64,000 bases of DNA from Branchiostoma floridae (GCF_000003815.2 NC_049985.1:7256066-7320065); one strand, 5' to 3'; numbered from the stretch's first letter, positions 57,101 to 61,939 are shown. Numbers and translations are program-made. The notes: a model not told the origin generated them from the sequence alone.

Positions 57101-57742
57101 CCCGGACTCTGTGCTCACCCGTCTCGACGCGTCGGACGGCAACAGTTCTGACCTGGACATTTTCCTCTCGTGTGGGGAGCTGGTGAAAGGTTTGGTCACG
57201 GCGGCGGAGACGTCTCCTTCCCCCGCTGTCTTCGCTTCTCCCTCCGGCAGAGGTGACTCGATGTGTTCACGGGTTAGTCGTGAGAAGGGGCATCCCGTCG
57301 AAGGCTTCTGGTCTTCTTCAGACGGTGTGTGCCACTGCACCGTGTCGAGCGATGTTTCCAGGGTGGTGTCGGCAAGTGTTCTGGCTAGGGCACACTCCGA
57401 CATCGCGGCGTCCGTGGCCGTACAGCGGGCCCCTGGCTGCACATCCCCCGCTTCCATCACTCTCTGTCTCTCAGTCCTGAAGCCGGAAGATCTGTCAGGG
57501 GAAGAAGACAACAAGCGCGGTGAGAGCGGCTGCCAGTCCATATCGCAAGCCTGGGCGGGCGCAGACCTCGCCACCACCGCCGCAACCGACGGCTTCTTCT
57601 CGGGCGACTCCCTCGCATCGCTGTCGCTGTCCGCCCGCAGGCAGCAGTAGAATTTGCGGCGGGAGTGGCGCGTTTTGGTGGCGCATGGTACCGCGCGGCG
57701 CTCCCCGCAGCTGCCGGCCTGTCGCTGTTCCATGTGTAACAT
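8889..57742 (-). CDS. GUCY1A: Soluble guanylate cyclase alpha-type subunit, 10 coding exons, 911 aa (spliced)
   Basis: This gene encodes an alpha-type subunit of the cytosolic NO receptor, which makes cGMP from GTP as a heterodimer with a beta subunit. Ten exons join with consistent phases and GT-AG borders to give 911 residues. Domain order: Ser/Pro/Glu-rich N-terminus (1-248), H-NOX/HNOB (about 249-440), HNOBA/PAS-like (about 485-630), coiled coil (about 631-665), cyclase domain (about 680-870), short C-tail. Alpha features are [21 protein letters not shown] (Asp694), VETIGDAYC (Asp738) and [17 protein letters not shown]. The positions of the beta-subunit Asn and Arg catalytic residues are Ala810 and Lys814, so a beta partner is expected. 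Vertebrate alpha subunits are about 690-730 aa; the excess here is the N-terminal extension. His378 aligns with the beta heme ligand, which vertebrate alpha subunits lack. Family assignment is very secure; the exact 5' end and UTRs are not determined. Confidence 0.95.
9697..9851 (-). CDS. GUCY1A: Exon 9 of the guanylate cyclase alpha gene: third catalytic exon (residues 781-832)
   Basis: A 155-nt exon between acceptor GTCGCCAACAG and donor GTGTGC. It encodes [36 protein letters not shown], then [15 protein letters not shown], with two bases of a split Ser codon. The pattern [11 protein letters not shown] is the alpha form: Ala810 and Lys814 stand where beta subunits have the catalytic Asn and Arg. 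Cys803 in PRYC occupies the purine-recognition position of guanylate cyclases. Confidence 0.97.
9965..10100 (-). repeat. Dispersed repeat, copy B, inverted relative to copy A
   Basis: In intron 8, with the same blocks as the repeat at 7043-7175 but mainly in reverse orientation. The AACTTGAGAAGGAT block sits at the opposite end, as expected if it forms an inverted terminus of a larger family. Confidence 0.65.
10101..11126. other. Intron 8 interior, nothing recognised
   Basis: Intron 8 spans 9852-11296. Apart from the dispersed repeat near 10 kb and the microsatellite at 11127-11272 I see no feature. Frames of up to 115 aa here have no recognisable content. Confidence 0.5.
11127..11272. repeat. 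(GT)n/(CA)n microsatellite beside the exon 8 donor
   Basis: About 146 bp of mostly alternating GT on the plus strand, with GC-alternating patches (GTGCGCGCATGCGCGTG). On the transcribed strand it is CA-rich and starts about 25 nt after the exon 8 donor. Long alternating purine-pyrimidine tracts favour Z-DNA, and intronic CA repeats are known hnRNP L targets that can alter splicing. Confidence 0.95.
11297..11440 (-). CDS. GUCY1A: Exon 8 of the guanylate cyclase alpha gene: second catalytic exon (residues 733-780)
   Basis: A 144-nt exon, phase 0 on both sides, between acceptor CCCTACAG and donor GTGAGT. It encodes [16 protein letters not shown] and a helix containing [15 protein letters not shown], ending SPDGTPIR. 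Asp738 in GDAYC is the second metal aspartate. The usual VAGGLH is VACGLH here (Cys744). The donor is followed 25 nt later by a long CA-rich microsatellite on the transcribed strand (11127-11272). Confidence 0.97.
11441..12586. other. Intron 7, nothing recognised
   Basis: 1146-bp intron with donor GTAAGG (from 12586) and acceptor CTACAG. I see no repeat or gene in it. Confidence 0.6.
12587..12731 (-). CDS. GUCY1A: Exon 7 of the guanylate cyclase alpha gene: first catalytic exon (residues 684-732)
   Basis: A 145-nt exon between acceptor TGGTTCCAG and donor GTAAGG, ending in phase 0. It encodes [20 protein letters not shown], then [18 protein letters not shown] and a segment ending ALDVYK. Asp694 in SDIVGFT is the first metal-binding aspartate of the class III cyclase domain and is supplied by the alpha subunit. 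It lies 4.2 kb from exon 6. Confidence 0.97.
13483..13560. repeat. Short tandem repeat, ~27-bp unit x3
   Basis: In intron 6, the motif CCTGAAAGGTATTCATGGT recurs three times with small changes, followed by a TATATA-rich stretch. Confidence 0.8.
13988..14105 (+). repeat. Dispersed repeat, ACATGCCAAATATCATTGCA family (copy 1)
   Basis: Pattern: CTTGACCTT, then CCCACATGCCAAATATCATT, GCAATCCATCAAG, GTTCTTAAGT, ending in an ACAGACGGACAGACACAC tail. Related copies lie at 49427-49510 and, more diverged, at 58335-58470. The middle resembles a block of the ~150-bp units at 4.0-4.6 kb. Confidence 0.6.
14106..16910. other. Intron 6 interior
   Basis: Intron 6 spans 12732-16910. It holds the repeats listed separately. 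The stretch 16210-16560 is richer in CpG than its surroundings and has no coding content; it might be regulatory, but nothing specific is visible. Confidence 0.35.
15382..15560 (+). repeat. Dispersed repeat shared with 54248-54420 (copy 1)
   Basis: Shared order of blocks: CGTGCGAA-AAAAAAA, TTCATTATGA/TTTATTATGA, CCAGGA-GGTTGAA, AATGACTGA-CACA, TATGGT-TAC, then TTTCACA--TTCTT-TTTGAC. By eye roughly 70 % identical over the aligned part. Confidence 0.6.
16911..17071 (-). CDS. GUCY1A: Exon 6 of the guanylate cyclase alpha gene: signalling helix/coiled coil (residues 631-684)
   Basis: A 161-nt exon between acceptor TGTCCACAG and donor GTGAGCC. It encodes [20 protein letters not shown], then [20 protein letters not shown] and [12 protein letters not shown], with two bases of a split Arg codon. 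This is the coiled coil that transmits the NO signal to the catalytic domain, followed by the conserved LL-x-x-IFP segment that enters the cyclase fold. The RLWLGQ segment matches the LWQGQ of vertebrate alpha subunits. Confidence 0.95.
17160..17530. repeat. Degenerate (CAT/CAA)n trinucleotide tract
   Basis: In intron 5, between exons 5 and 6. About 370 bp dominated by CATCAT, AACAAC and ATCACC trinucleotides, interrupted by substitutions. It fills most of the 476-bp intron. Confidence 0.9.
17548..17727 (-). CDS. GUCY1A: Exon 5 of the guanylate cyclase alpha gene: end of HNOBA (residues 571-630)
   Basis: A 180-nt exon, phase 0 on both sides, between acceptor CTCTGCCAG and donor GTGGGG. It encodes [19 protein letters not shown], then [20 protein letters not shown] and [21 protein letters not shown]. 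These are hallmark sGC segments (LKGQMIY, LFLGSP, GRGLYLSDIP-H-A-RD, GEQARAQ). It links the PAS-like region to the signalling coiled coil. The GEQAKAQ end is nearer to alpha (GEQARAQ) than to beta. Confidence 0.97.
17728..20481. other. Intron 4
   Basis: 2754-bp intron. A probable plus-strand retroelement 3' tail ends near 18885 (listed separately). I see no gene. Frames of 100-127 aa at 18.0-18.6 kb lack recognisable features. Confidence 0.5.
18800..18892 (+). mobile_element. Possible LINE 3' tail
   Basis: A plus-strand stretch CATGTACTTTTGAGGAATGA followed by TAAATAAAGTTGTTTCTT, of the type seen at the 3' ends of invertebrate non-LTR retrotransposons. No coding part is attached. Recognition is by resemblance only. 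Confidence 0.35.
20482..21191 (-). CDS. GUCY1A: Exon 4 of the guanylate cyclase alpha gene: H-NOX core and start of HNOBA (residues 334-570)
   Basis: The largest internal exon, 710 nt, between acceptor GATGCAACAG and donor GTAAGAAG. It encodes the main H-NOX core (FGREFFRLC, then [23 protein letters not shown]) and the start of the HNOBA region ([16 protein letters not shown] at 487-502). His378 in FDSLHEQF aligns with the proximal heme histidine of beta subunits. Of the YxSxR heme-propionate motif, Tyr409 and Ser411 are present but the Arg position is Ser413 (LSYASPSGD). A possible alternative donor (AAG|GTGGAC) lies 18 nt inside the exon end; the one chosen gives the better consensus and joins in phase to exon 5. 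Confidence 0.95.
21292..21349 (+). mobile_element. Solo 3' tail of the LINE family seen at 37.3-38.0 kb
   Basis: In the 239-bp intron 3. The sequence GGGCGGTTATACCG, then TCATATAGATACAGATACA, matches the end of the LINE at 37.3-38.0 kb (GAACGGCGGTTATACCGGC, then TATATAGATACAGATACAGA). It is about 58 bp, consistent with a severely 5'-truncated insertion. Confidence 0.65.
21431..21561 (-). CDS. GUCY1A: Exon 3 of the guanylate cyclase alpha gene (residues 290-334)
   Basis: A 131-nt exon between acceptor GTTATCCAG and donor GTATGC. It completes Ser290 and encodes an N-terminal part of the H-NOX domain: [14 protein letters not shown], then a Tyr-Asp-Pro-Gln-rich helix ending [13 protein letters not shown]. 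It leaves one base of a split Gly codon completed by exon 4. Similarity to vertebrate alpha subunits is weak over the first 25 residues, an acidic, cysteine-containing loop, and better in the helix before the LGEE/FGRE motif. Confidence 0.85.
22500..22908 (-). mobile_element. tRNA-derived SINE
   Basis: On the minus strand the head has pol III A box TGGCGCAGCGG (22888-22898) and B box GGGTTCGAATCC (22845-22856). The body follows, with GTGCCCTTGGGAAAGGCACT and TTACACGGATTTCCTCACT, then CACGTTAAAGAAACCCCACA. It lies in intron 2 in the same orientation as the gene. A diverged relative is at 46402-46640. Confidence 0.85.
24423..24467. repeat. Perfect 17-bp inverted repeat, 11-nt spacer
   Basis: Arms AATTACGAAAACGTGAA (24423-24439) and its complement (24451-24467). 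In intron 2. Possibly a minimal foldback element. Confidence 0.85.
24948..25215 (+). mobile_element. tRNA-derived SINE
   Basis: A-box-like CGCCGAGTGG (24961-24970) and B box GAGTTCGATCCC (25003-25014) define the tRNA-like head. A non-coding body follows (ACACAACTGCCAGTGGATTA, then AGATGGGCGCCGCC). It lies in intron 2 about 100 bp from exon 2, antisense to the gene. Confidence 0.75.
25320..25390 (-). CDS. GUCY1A: Exon 2 of the guanylate cyclase alpha gene (residues 267-290)
   Basis: A 71-nt exon between acceptor CTCTTGCAG and donor GTGAGCC, entering in phase 0 and leaving two bases of a split Ser codon. It encodes [23 protein letters not shown]. After exon 1 the junction reads ...[18 protein letters not shown], which matches the vertebrate alpha pattern of a Phe-Pro-rich turn followed by an amphipathic LxVALxRTL helix. 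The exon is short enough to be missed by gene finders. The phase match on both sides and the homology of the joined helix support it. Confidence 0.85.
25736..25780. repeat. (CATT)n microsatellite
   Basis: Tandem TTCA/TTCG tetranucleotides at the gene-proximal end of intron 1. Confidence 0.95.
27474..27620 (+). repeat. ACCTCCGGGAA-type dispersed repeat fragment
   Basis: It starts TTACCTCCGGGAAGGAG and contains GCGTGTTCCCAACTGTAGC. It shares its opening with the fragments at 36847 and 40784 and, more loosely, with the long element at 62655-63735. Confidence 0.55.
27810..29916. mobile_element. 2.1-kb repeat element, copy 2 (inside intron 1)
   Basis: Direct-orientation copy of 2550-4656. Differences noticed: near 28144, 28207, 28323, 28569 and 29664 (single bases); no indels. 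Boundaries are sharp: AACAAGAG at the left and CAGGTAAC at the right, with unrelated flanks. The tandem units start at 29287, 29434, 29586 and 29738; the nested MITE is at 28485-28590. Confidence 0.7.
28485..28590. mobile_element. Small nested MITE (copy 2)
   Basis: Same insertion as 3225-3330, with TGGCAAT on both sides. One base differs near its right end (GTGATACACAG versus GTGTTACACAG). Confidence 0.75.
32165..32220. repeat. Perfect 20-bp inverted repeat, 16-nt loop
   Basis: Arms AGCTATGGATCATTGCCATT (32165-32184) and its complement (32201-32220). A second, shorter inverted pair (GATGTAATGTTCA and TGAACATAATTACATC) follows directly downstream. Confidence 0.9.
36847..37000 (+). repeat. 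ACCTCCGGGAATAAGGTT-type dispersed repeat fragment
   Basis: It shares CCTCCGGGAATAAGGTT and ACCTCAG with 40784 and continues with GTGTGTTCCCAGCTGTAACT. A C-run (36993-37003) follows. Confidence 0.6.
37311..38025 (-). mobile_element. 5'-truncated, frameshifted non-LTR retrotransposon (LINE)
   Basis: The minus-strand frame 38003-37530 encodes the C-terminal end of a LINE reverse transcriptase: a [19 protein letters not shown] block, then [11 protein letters not shown]. The conserved [20 protein letters not shown] end continues in another frame near 37600, so the gene is broken. The catalytic RT domain is missing (5' truncation near 38025). The element ends in a GATACAGATACAGA-type tail; the last part of its 3' UTR (56 bp) is tandemly duplicated at 37325-37380 and 37381-37429. 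Jockey/CR1-like by resemblance. Confidence 0.85.
38030..40140. other. Intron 1, stretch before the assembly gap
   Basis: No gene recognised. Frames at 38650-38964 (104 aa) and 39822-40139 lack known domains. The last ~60 bp form one arm of an inverted repeat across the gap. Confidence 0.4.
40075..40312. repeat. Inverted repeat with the assembly gap at its centre
   Basis: The left arm (about 40075-40139: TTTTCTTGGCAGGACTTCC, then AGACGTCGG, GAGATTCACAG, GATGGATCTGGGAG) is mirrored by the right arm (about 40260-40322: CTCCCAGATCCATC, CTGTGAATCTC, CCGACGTCTGGAAATCCTGCC). The arms are roughly 90 % identical by eye. The loop is replaced by 100 N, so its true length is unknown. Confidence 0.85.
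40141..40240. other. Assembly gap (100 N)
   Basis: Exactly 100 N, a conventional placeholder size. Real gap length is unknown. Confidence 0.99.
40784..40960 (+). repeat. ACCTCCGGGAATAAGGTT-type dispersed repeat fragment
   Basis: It shares the opening CCTCCGGGAATAAGGTT with 36854 and continues with ACTCAAGATCCTGGGG and CCCTAGCAGTATTTGCTGG, blocks also recognisable in the 62.7-63.7 kb element. Confidence 0.6.
40961..42300. other. Intron 1 stretch, no gene recognised
   Basis: Mixed AT-rich sequence. Overlapping frames on both strands at 41.96-42.43 kb are not recognised and run into the tandem repeat that follows. Confidence 0.4.
42304..42775. repeat. Degenerate tandem repeat, ~180-bp unit, 2.6 copies
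   Basis: Units start at CGGTT (42304, 42479, 42663). Each contains TAAAAGGTTT-GC-GACTT, CTCCTCTGGGTT-AAG (CTCCTTTGGGTT in unit 3) and AATCC-AGT-TTACC; the first two also share GTAGACT-GT-GAACTGAAACG and AGTAAAGTTTCATT. Units are clearly diverged. Confidence 0.85.
42776..46401. other. Intron 1 stretch, no gene recognised
   Basis: A GC-richer island at 44860-45060 stands out but has no coding content. A minus-strand 97-aa frame (45977-46270) looks protein-like yet matches no family I know. Confidence 0.35.
46402..46640 (+). mobile_element. Diverged tRNA-derived SINE
   Basis: The head has a degenerate B box (ACAGGTTCCGATGT) followed by TGTGCCCATGGGAAAGGCAC and TTTACACCAATTG, matching the body of the SINE at 22500-22908. 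Then come TACCTAGCTTC and CGTTAAATGA as in that copy. Antisense to the cyclase gene. Confidence 0.75.
46641..48764. other. Intron 1 stretch, no gene recognised
   Basis: No coding, RNA or clear repeat feature seen, apart from a 2x GTTACGTTAG run near 48030. Confidence 0.4.
48765..49197. mobile_element. Long MITE-like element of the CAGATCCTACGGT family
   Basis: The right end, read in reverse, is GCAGATCCTACGGTAACATA, AGATAGTATCAAAAGCTGCC, AGAGGAGTGAAGCCG. That is a close match to the left end of the element at 59627-59794. The left boundary (near a TCCAAGCA at 48769) is less certain. Confidence 0.6.
49427..49510 (+). repeat. Dispersed repeat, ACATG-CAAATATCAT family (copy 2)
   Basis: It shares CTTGACTT, CCACATGACAAATATCATCA, CAATCCATGAAG and GTTCTTAAGATAAACTGA with 13988-14105. 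Confidence 0.65.
50240..50371 (+). mobile_element. Probable LINE 3' tail
   Basis: A plus-strand stretch ending TGCAATAAAGGTCTTC, then AATCTTCAAT: a poly(A)-signal-like AATAAA followed by short tandem tail repeats, typical of non-LTR retrotransposon ends. No coding sequence attached. Confidence 0.5.
50842..50915. mobile_element. Small MITE related to 3225-3330
   Basis: 74 bp with perfect 8-bp terminal inverted repeats GTAGCCTG/CAGGCTAC. The flanks ACTTAAC (50835-50841) and ACTTAAG (50916-50922) match at 6 of 7 bases, again a 7-bp target duplication. The interior shares AATCTCGCTT and TAGCAGCCCGCC with the nested copies. Confidence 0.8.
52686..52832 (+). mobile_element. Probable LINE 3' tail
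   Basis: GTGTCCAGGGAGTCCTGAAA, then ATCAGGCTGGAGCCTGAGTG, ending AAATAAATGAAATAAA. The small hairpin and A-rich reiterated tail are typical of CR1-like LINE 3' ends. Confidence 0.55.
52900..54247. other. Intron 1 stretch, no gene recognised
   Basis: 52900-53110 is CpG-richer than its surroundings and may be regulatory; the rest is AT-rich with no recognised feature. Confidence 0.3.
54248..54420 (+). repeat. Dispersed repeat shared with 15382-15560 (copy 2)
   Basis: Same block order as the copy in intron 6, beginning CGTGCGAATAAAAAAAAATG and including CCAGGAAGGTTGAACAAATG. Confidence 0.6.
54500..54587. mobile_element. Foldback MITE, perfect 27-bp arms
   Basis: Arms at 54500-54526 and 54561-54587 are exact inverted complements beginning TTAGCCTGGGTACC. 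The 34-nt loop contains CTCTTTACACTCACTACC. No clear target duplication seen. Confidence 0.9.
55050..55106. repeat. (GAAT/GAAC)n microsatellite
   Basis: Tandem tetranucleotides of GAAT, GAAC and AAAT. Confidence 0.95.
55205..55505. mobile_element. Long foldback MITE (~300 bp)
   Basis: Inner arms GGAGCGGTGGTGTTTAT (55267-55283) and its complement (55428-55444) are perfect. The symmetry continues outward with mismatches (GCAGATGTAAC-TCCTTC) to about 85 bp per arm. The loop is about 144 bp and non-coding. Confidence 0.85.
55506..56944. other. Intron 1, 5' end
   Basis: From the exon 1 donor GTAAGT (56944) inward. No gene or repeat recognised; first introns often hold enhancers, but nothing specific can be pointed to. 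Confidence 0.4.
56945..57742 (-). CDS. GUCY1A: Exon 1 of the guanylate cyclase alpha gene (residues 1-266)
   Basis: First coding exon, 798 nt, phase 0 at its 3' end, followed by donor GTAAGT. An in-frame TAG lies 18 nt upstream of the first ATG (57742). A second ATG three codons in (57733) has G at +4 and could also start translation. The protein is rich in Ser, Pro, Glu and Arg and looks disordered. Residues 150-156 (GCPFSRL) resemble the CPFS motif near the start of vertebrate alpha subunits. Residues 249-266 ([17 protein letters not shown]) match the first helix leading into the alpha H-NOX domain, which ties this distant exon to the rest of the gene. Four R-[R/K]-x-S motifs lie at Ser196, 210, 223 and 234. 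An upstream non-coding exon, or a shorter coding start, cannot be excluded. Confidence 0.85.
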
Positions 57743-57880
57743 CTGCGACTGGCGCTGCTACCCCGCGTCACGACTAAACAACCCCTGCTTGCGACCTCAT
57801 CGATCAAGCCAACGTGTGACTTTGCCCGGCCCAGCAGACAGCAGACTGGTGCCTTTTTCCTTCACGAATGAGCCGAGCGG
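56980..57880. promoter_or_regulatory. CpG-rich region spanning exon 1 and its upstream edge
   Basis: The stretch is visibly GC- and CpG-rich compared with the AT-rich flanks, and coincides with the first coding exon and the DNA just upstream of the start codon. This fits a CpG-rich promoter/first-exon region. No core promoter element can be assigned; a TATA-like stretch at 58135-58144 lies about 400 bp upstream and may be chance. Confidence 0.4.
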
Positions 57881-59620
57881 CGCATATGTGGACTGATAAC
57901 GGTACGGTGATTCATATTGCACTCGACGGCGCGCTCAATGCAAAATGGCGTGTCACATCAATTCTTTAAGGACGCGAAATAATTAGGACTACTCGCATAC
58001 GAATAAGGAATTCAAATCAATCGCGACCGCTGCGGACGATGCGCCTTTGGGAATTCTCGAAAGGCGAAAGCAATAATCGGCACCTGATGCTTACCAATTG
58101 TTGAATCACTTGCACAGCGATGTGGTAATGGTAAATTTTATATAAGGTCAATCGATGGGGGAAATGTATGAAAAAAATGACAAACCTTTTTAGAGAAATA
58201 ACCCATAATGTTTCATGGTTTTAGATCTGCAGTGACAGATTATATCCGTATACATACAACGCAATTCTAAAACAGATGTTAAACAATTGTGCCAAAGTCG
58301 TAAAGGATACGATTAACTACAACCTGTGCAATGTCACACACCAGGGGACCAACATCATACACCTACCCACCTGTTACACATCACCGCAATCCATGCAGAG
58401 GTTTTAAATTATGCTGACCACCAATATCCGGAAACACACACTGACAGACAAACAGTGCAGACACAGACAAGCCAAAAACAAAACCTTAAATTTCACGGAG
58501 GTAACAACTGATAGCATTTTCTATATCTATTTTCCACAGGGCACTGATTACTAGGAGTTTCCTGAAACGCTTTGCGTTTTGAAACCGCCACAATAGCAAT
58601 AAGTATCGATCCCTAATTCGTTGTTCCTCGGAGACGTTTGATAAGAAGCAAAACGTTAGAACTCATTTTTGGGTTAAGTGATAACGTCAGCTTTGACATG
58701 CCTAACGTCCTTCAATATTCAACGACCTTGAGCACTGAGTGCGTACATACTACTAGTAAATACGTGTATAATTTGTTCGATTTGGTTGGTCTTGTTTTGT
58801 ACTGACGATTTGCGGTTTTATCTCTTAAACTGATATGAGCGACTTCTCACAGAATTTCTGCTGTATTGAAGACATTCATACTTGTGAGAGACTCTGACAG
58901 TCTCTTTTCTATCCTACGTCACTGATGACGTGTGTATTGCGATGGCTATTTCAGGTTGCTATGGCTATCAGAACAACGCATGCGCGAAGAGGCGCATGGC
59001 TACACATACACAGGTTGTTATCAGGCATGTATTTTGGAAGTAGATTGCCAGATCAGGATATATATATATTGTAGCATTATCATTTCCATGTTCCTATAAT
59101 ACTTTCTTGCAGTAAGATAGATAGGGTGCTCACTTGTATCCCCTTCTGTAGAGTCAGGTGTACAAATGACTACAATCCTAACATCCACTATTTCCGGTCT
59201 TGATCGCACAAAATAGGCTATTCCATGGCCCACTTCTACAAAATGTAAAAGCAAAAAGGTGTTATACATTTTTATTCACCGGATACATTAATTATAAAGA
59301 CAAAAATAGAGAGAAATGTTGTGTTTCCGATTACATTACGGTCCTGAAAAAATACATATTATAAGGTCCGTATTTATGGATTCTATTTTGATATCTAGAT
59401 TTTGAAGGAAGTGGTCCAACAAATACAGTTAAACAATGTAAAGTTGAAATGCATCAGGACACTATTATTTCTAACATCATAATGTAAGGATAAGAATATA
59501 ATACATAGTCTTGCATCAACCGTTGAAAGCTTTATTCTAGTACAAGGTGTGAAATAGAAGTTTGTATTTTTATTTCATTATCCAGATGTTAGAGCGAAAC
59601 GCGTTAATGTCCCTTTGCAG
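57881..59620. other. Upstream DNA, no gene recognised
   Basis: AT-rich. A diverged member of the AATCCATG repeat family with an ACAGACAAACAG tail lies at 58335-58470. Nothing else is supported. Confidence 0.4.
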
Positions 59621-59626
59621 CTAATC

Positions 59627-59794
59627 TCCAAGCAGATCCTACGGTAGCACAAGATAATATCAAAAGCTGGCAGAGGACTGAATCCGGCCTAGGAGTGTGC
59701 ACGTGTATGGCTGCCTTTGGCTGGCTATACTCCTTGGCCATCTTTGATAGACACTATCTTATGGCACCGTAGGATCTGCTTGGAAATTACTTGA
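59627..59794. mobile_element. MITE with TCCAAGCAGATCCTACGGT inverted ends
   Basis: The left end TCCAAGCAGATCCTACGGT and right end ACCGTAGGATCTGCTTGGA are perfect 19-bp inverted repeats. Next to the left end lies AAGATAATATCAAAAGCTGG, shared with the element at 48765-49197. Confidence 0.85.
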
Positions 59795-61780
59795 CAGCGG
59801 TAGCCTCCCAAAACTACTAGGGTCGGCAAATTTTTGCTAGGTTCGCGATCGGGTACTTATAAGCGCAGCATTTTTTTCAGCTCGACTCTAGTACTAGTAT
59901 ATTTCATTTTATTACATTTTAGTCACGTAACAAGCTAGATCAAAGCATATCATACCATCTATATTATATGCCCCGTGCGTTCATTTTTGGTTATGGTTCG
60001 TAGCAGCCTATCAATAATACCCATTATCCTTGACCTGCAGCTAACTGTGATTTAAAACTACCACTACACCCAATAATCTATACTCAGATCACAGGTTGAG
60101 TAACTGCACTTACATGTAAAAAAACAGATAAAACGCACTTGTTGTGATTTTTCCTTACAATTTGACAAATTACCTATCAACTTTATAGTTCTCCCGTCAA
60201 CAATGAAGAGGAAGAACTTTATTTCACGACAATTGTACATGATACAATGTATGGCAACAACTATATAATATGAGACCTTAAATGTTTCAAACGATGTCAG
60301 TCAGCTAGGCGTTATTTGTAGAGCTGTAGAGCTGTGTCAAGAGTTAGTCAGAGTGGAAAGATTCGTTTTTGGGTTCTGCAGTGGTGTTGTTTACGGGCAG
60401 CCGTGCCCTCTAGAGGATCGAAAGCGCAGTGCAAGGGATCATCATTACCAACATCTGCGGGGACAACGTTACCGCGTGTGATAAATCTAGAGATTTTGCA
60501 GGGGAATGAAAAGAGACCCGCAAATGCATCAAATCGTCGCTACAGGGGAGAAAAGCGTATAACACATTGTTGCGTTGTCAAAAATAGACGTATAGAGGTA
60601 TGAATGGTATATGCCGTATATAACACCTGCGCTCCGTTCGCATATATAAACGATGTGCAAAGATTTTCATGATCCTACCCATATATCATACAAATGAATT
60701 TTCGGTGTGTTTTGATATCTTTTGGGCACTTCAAAGATTGGCTTTGTTTGAAGGGAATAGACCAGAAGAAGAAGTCTTTTCCCTTCAAGTAAAGTCATTC
60801 TTTGAAGTACCAGAAGAAAAGCAGCGCGACTTTCCTGTTGTTTTGGCAACACAAACGTTCACACCATTCTGCATTATTTTGGAGGAGTTTAAAACGCATT
60901 GTCAAACATTGAAGATCATTGCAACGACATTGAATATGAGAGATATTTGCGGGTTTTATCAATAAGTCAACATAAAGTACTTAGTAGTTGACAGGTTGTG
61001 GTGAATGCGGTGTTGGATTACATCATGTAGCAAGTGGTAGGAAGCGCTACTTGACTGCATGCGTTTGAGCAAGAATAAACAGAGCAGTAGTTTGTTATAT
61101 AAGCTAAACCATGTGAAGGCAGCCATTAAGTAGTTCACTGTTTGCTTGTAAATGCTGCCTATCAAGTCTTTTTAACTTTTCGTTCCTCTTGTTTCCATTG
61201 TAAAATAGGGTTTGTACTTCTGGGACACGGTAGATTCGTGCAGTTGAAAGAAATCTTGAAACAAACCACGCGACTGAAGAGAAAGACTCTCGCCCTCTGC
61301 TTACTTGTTTAGCCCTGACAGTTCGTCAGCTATTTACAGCGTTTAGATAAAACGTGCCATCTCCCGCGGCTGACGGTTTATTTTTACTGAGAACTTAGAA
61401 AGGCACCGCGGGATTTTTTGACGCCTGCGAATCTTCAGTTGTAACTGTTACGGCTCCAAACCATACGTGTAAACCCTTTCTAATTCGCAGTTGCATTTAC
61501 CACGAACTTCGCGACACGTTTAAGTAATAAAACAGGTGCTAATATTGGAAGGCACGGTTCAGTTTATAGCATACGTAGGTGGATCCCCTTTTTTCACGTC
61601 ATTGTTGTAGGTTTGTGCATTGGACTCTGGATACTCCAAAGATGATTCTCCGTTTTTATCCCCCCCAAAAAAGAAGGGCGACTTGTTCCCATTCAACAAA
61701 TGTGCCAAAAAGTTCTCTATCCCTAATGGGCGCCTTCGTAACGGTGGGGATTCTCCCCCTTCAATCCGGACTACCCCTAG
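59795..61780. other. Upstream DNA, no gene recognised
   Basis: A 29-nt imperfect inverted repeat lies at 60728-60808. No coding region recognised. Confidence 0.4.
60728..60808. repeat. Imperfect 29-nt hairpin, 23-nt loop
   Basis: Arms 60728-60756 and 60780-60808 pair at 25 of 29 positions (ACTTCAAAGA...TTGAAGGGA). The size and mismatch pattern are compatible with a small foldback element or a miRNA-like precursor. Confidence 0.7.
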
Positions 61781-61781
61781 C

Positions 61782-61939
61782 CTCTACCAGGCTCCGTGGA
61801 TCGGTAGAATCATTATCCTCACCACGTGGTGAGGATCTAGGAAACGTACTCTTCTGGCCGGCTAACTCCCCTATCGTACTATAGATTCTATTTGTCCAAT
61901 TTCTACAATTAGACCACCGATCCACGAAGCCTGGTAGAG
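61782..61939. mobile_element. Foldback element with 24-bp arms and internal palindrome
   Basis: Arms 61782-61805 (starting CTCTACCAGGCTCCG) and 61916-61939 match at 23 of 24 bases. Just inside the left arm lies a perfect 22-bp palindrome (61817-61838) centred on CACGTG. Confidence 0.85.

Noticed and set aside
57000-57650. Plus-strand 216-aa frame opposite exon 1
   Set aside because: It is the antisense shadow of the GC-rich first coding exon; the minus-strand frame joins in phase to conserved exons and this one has no recognisable content.
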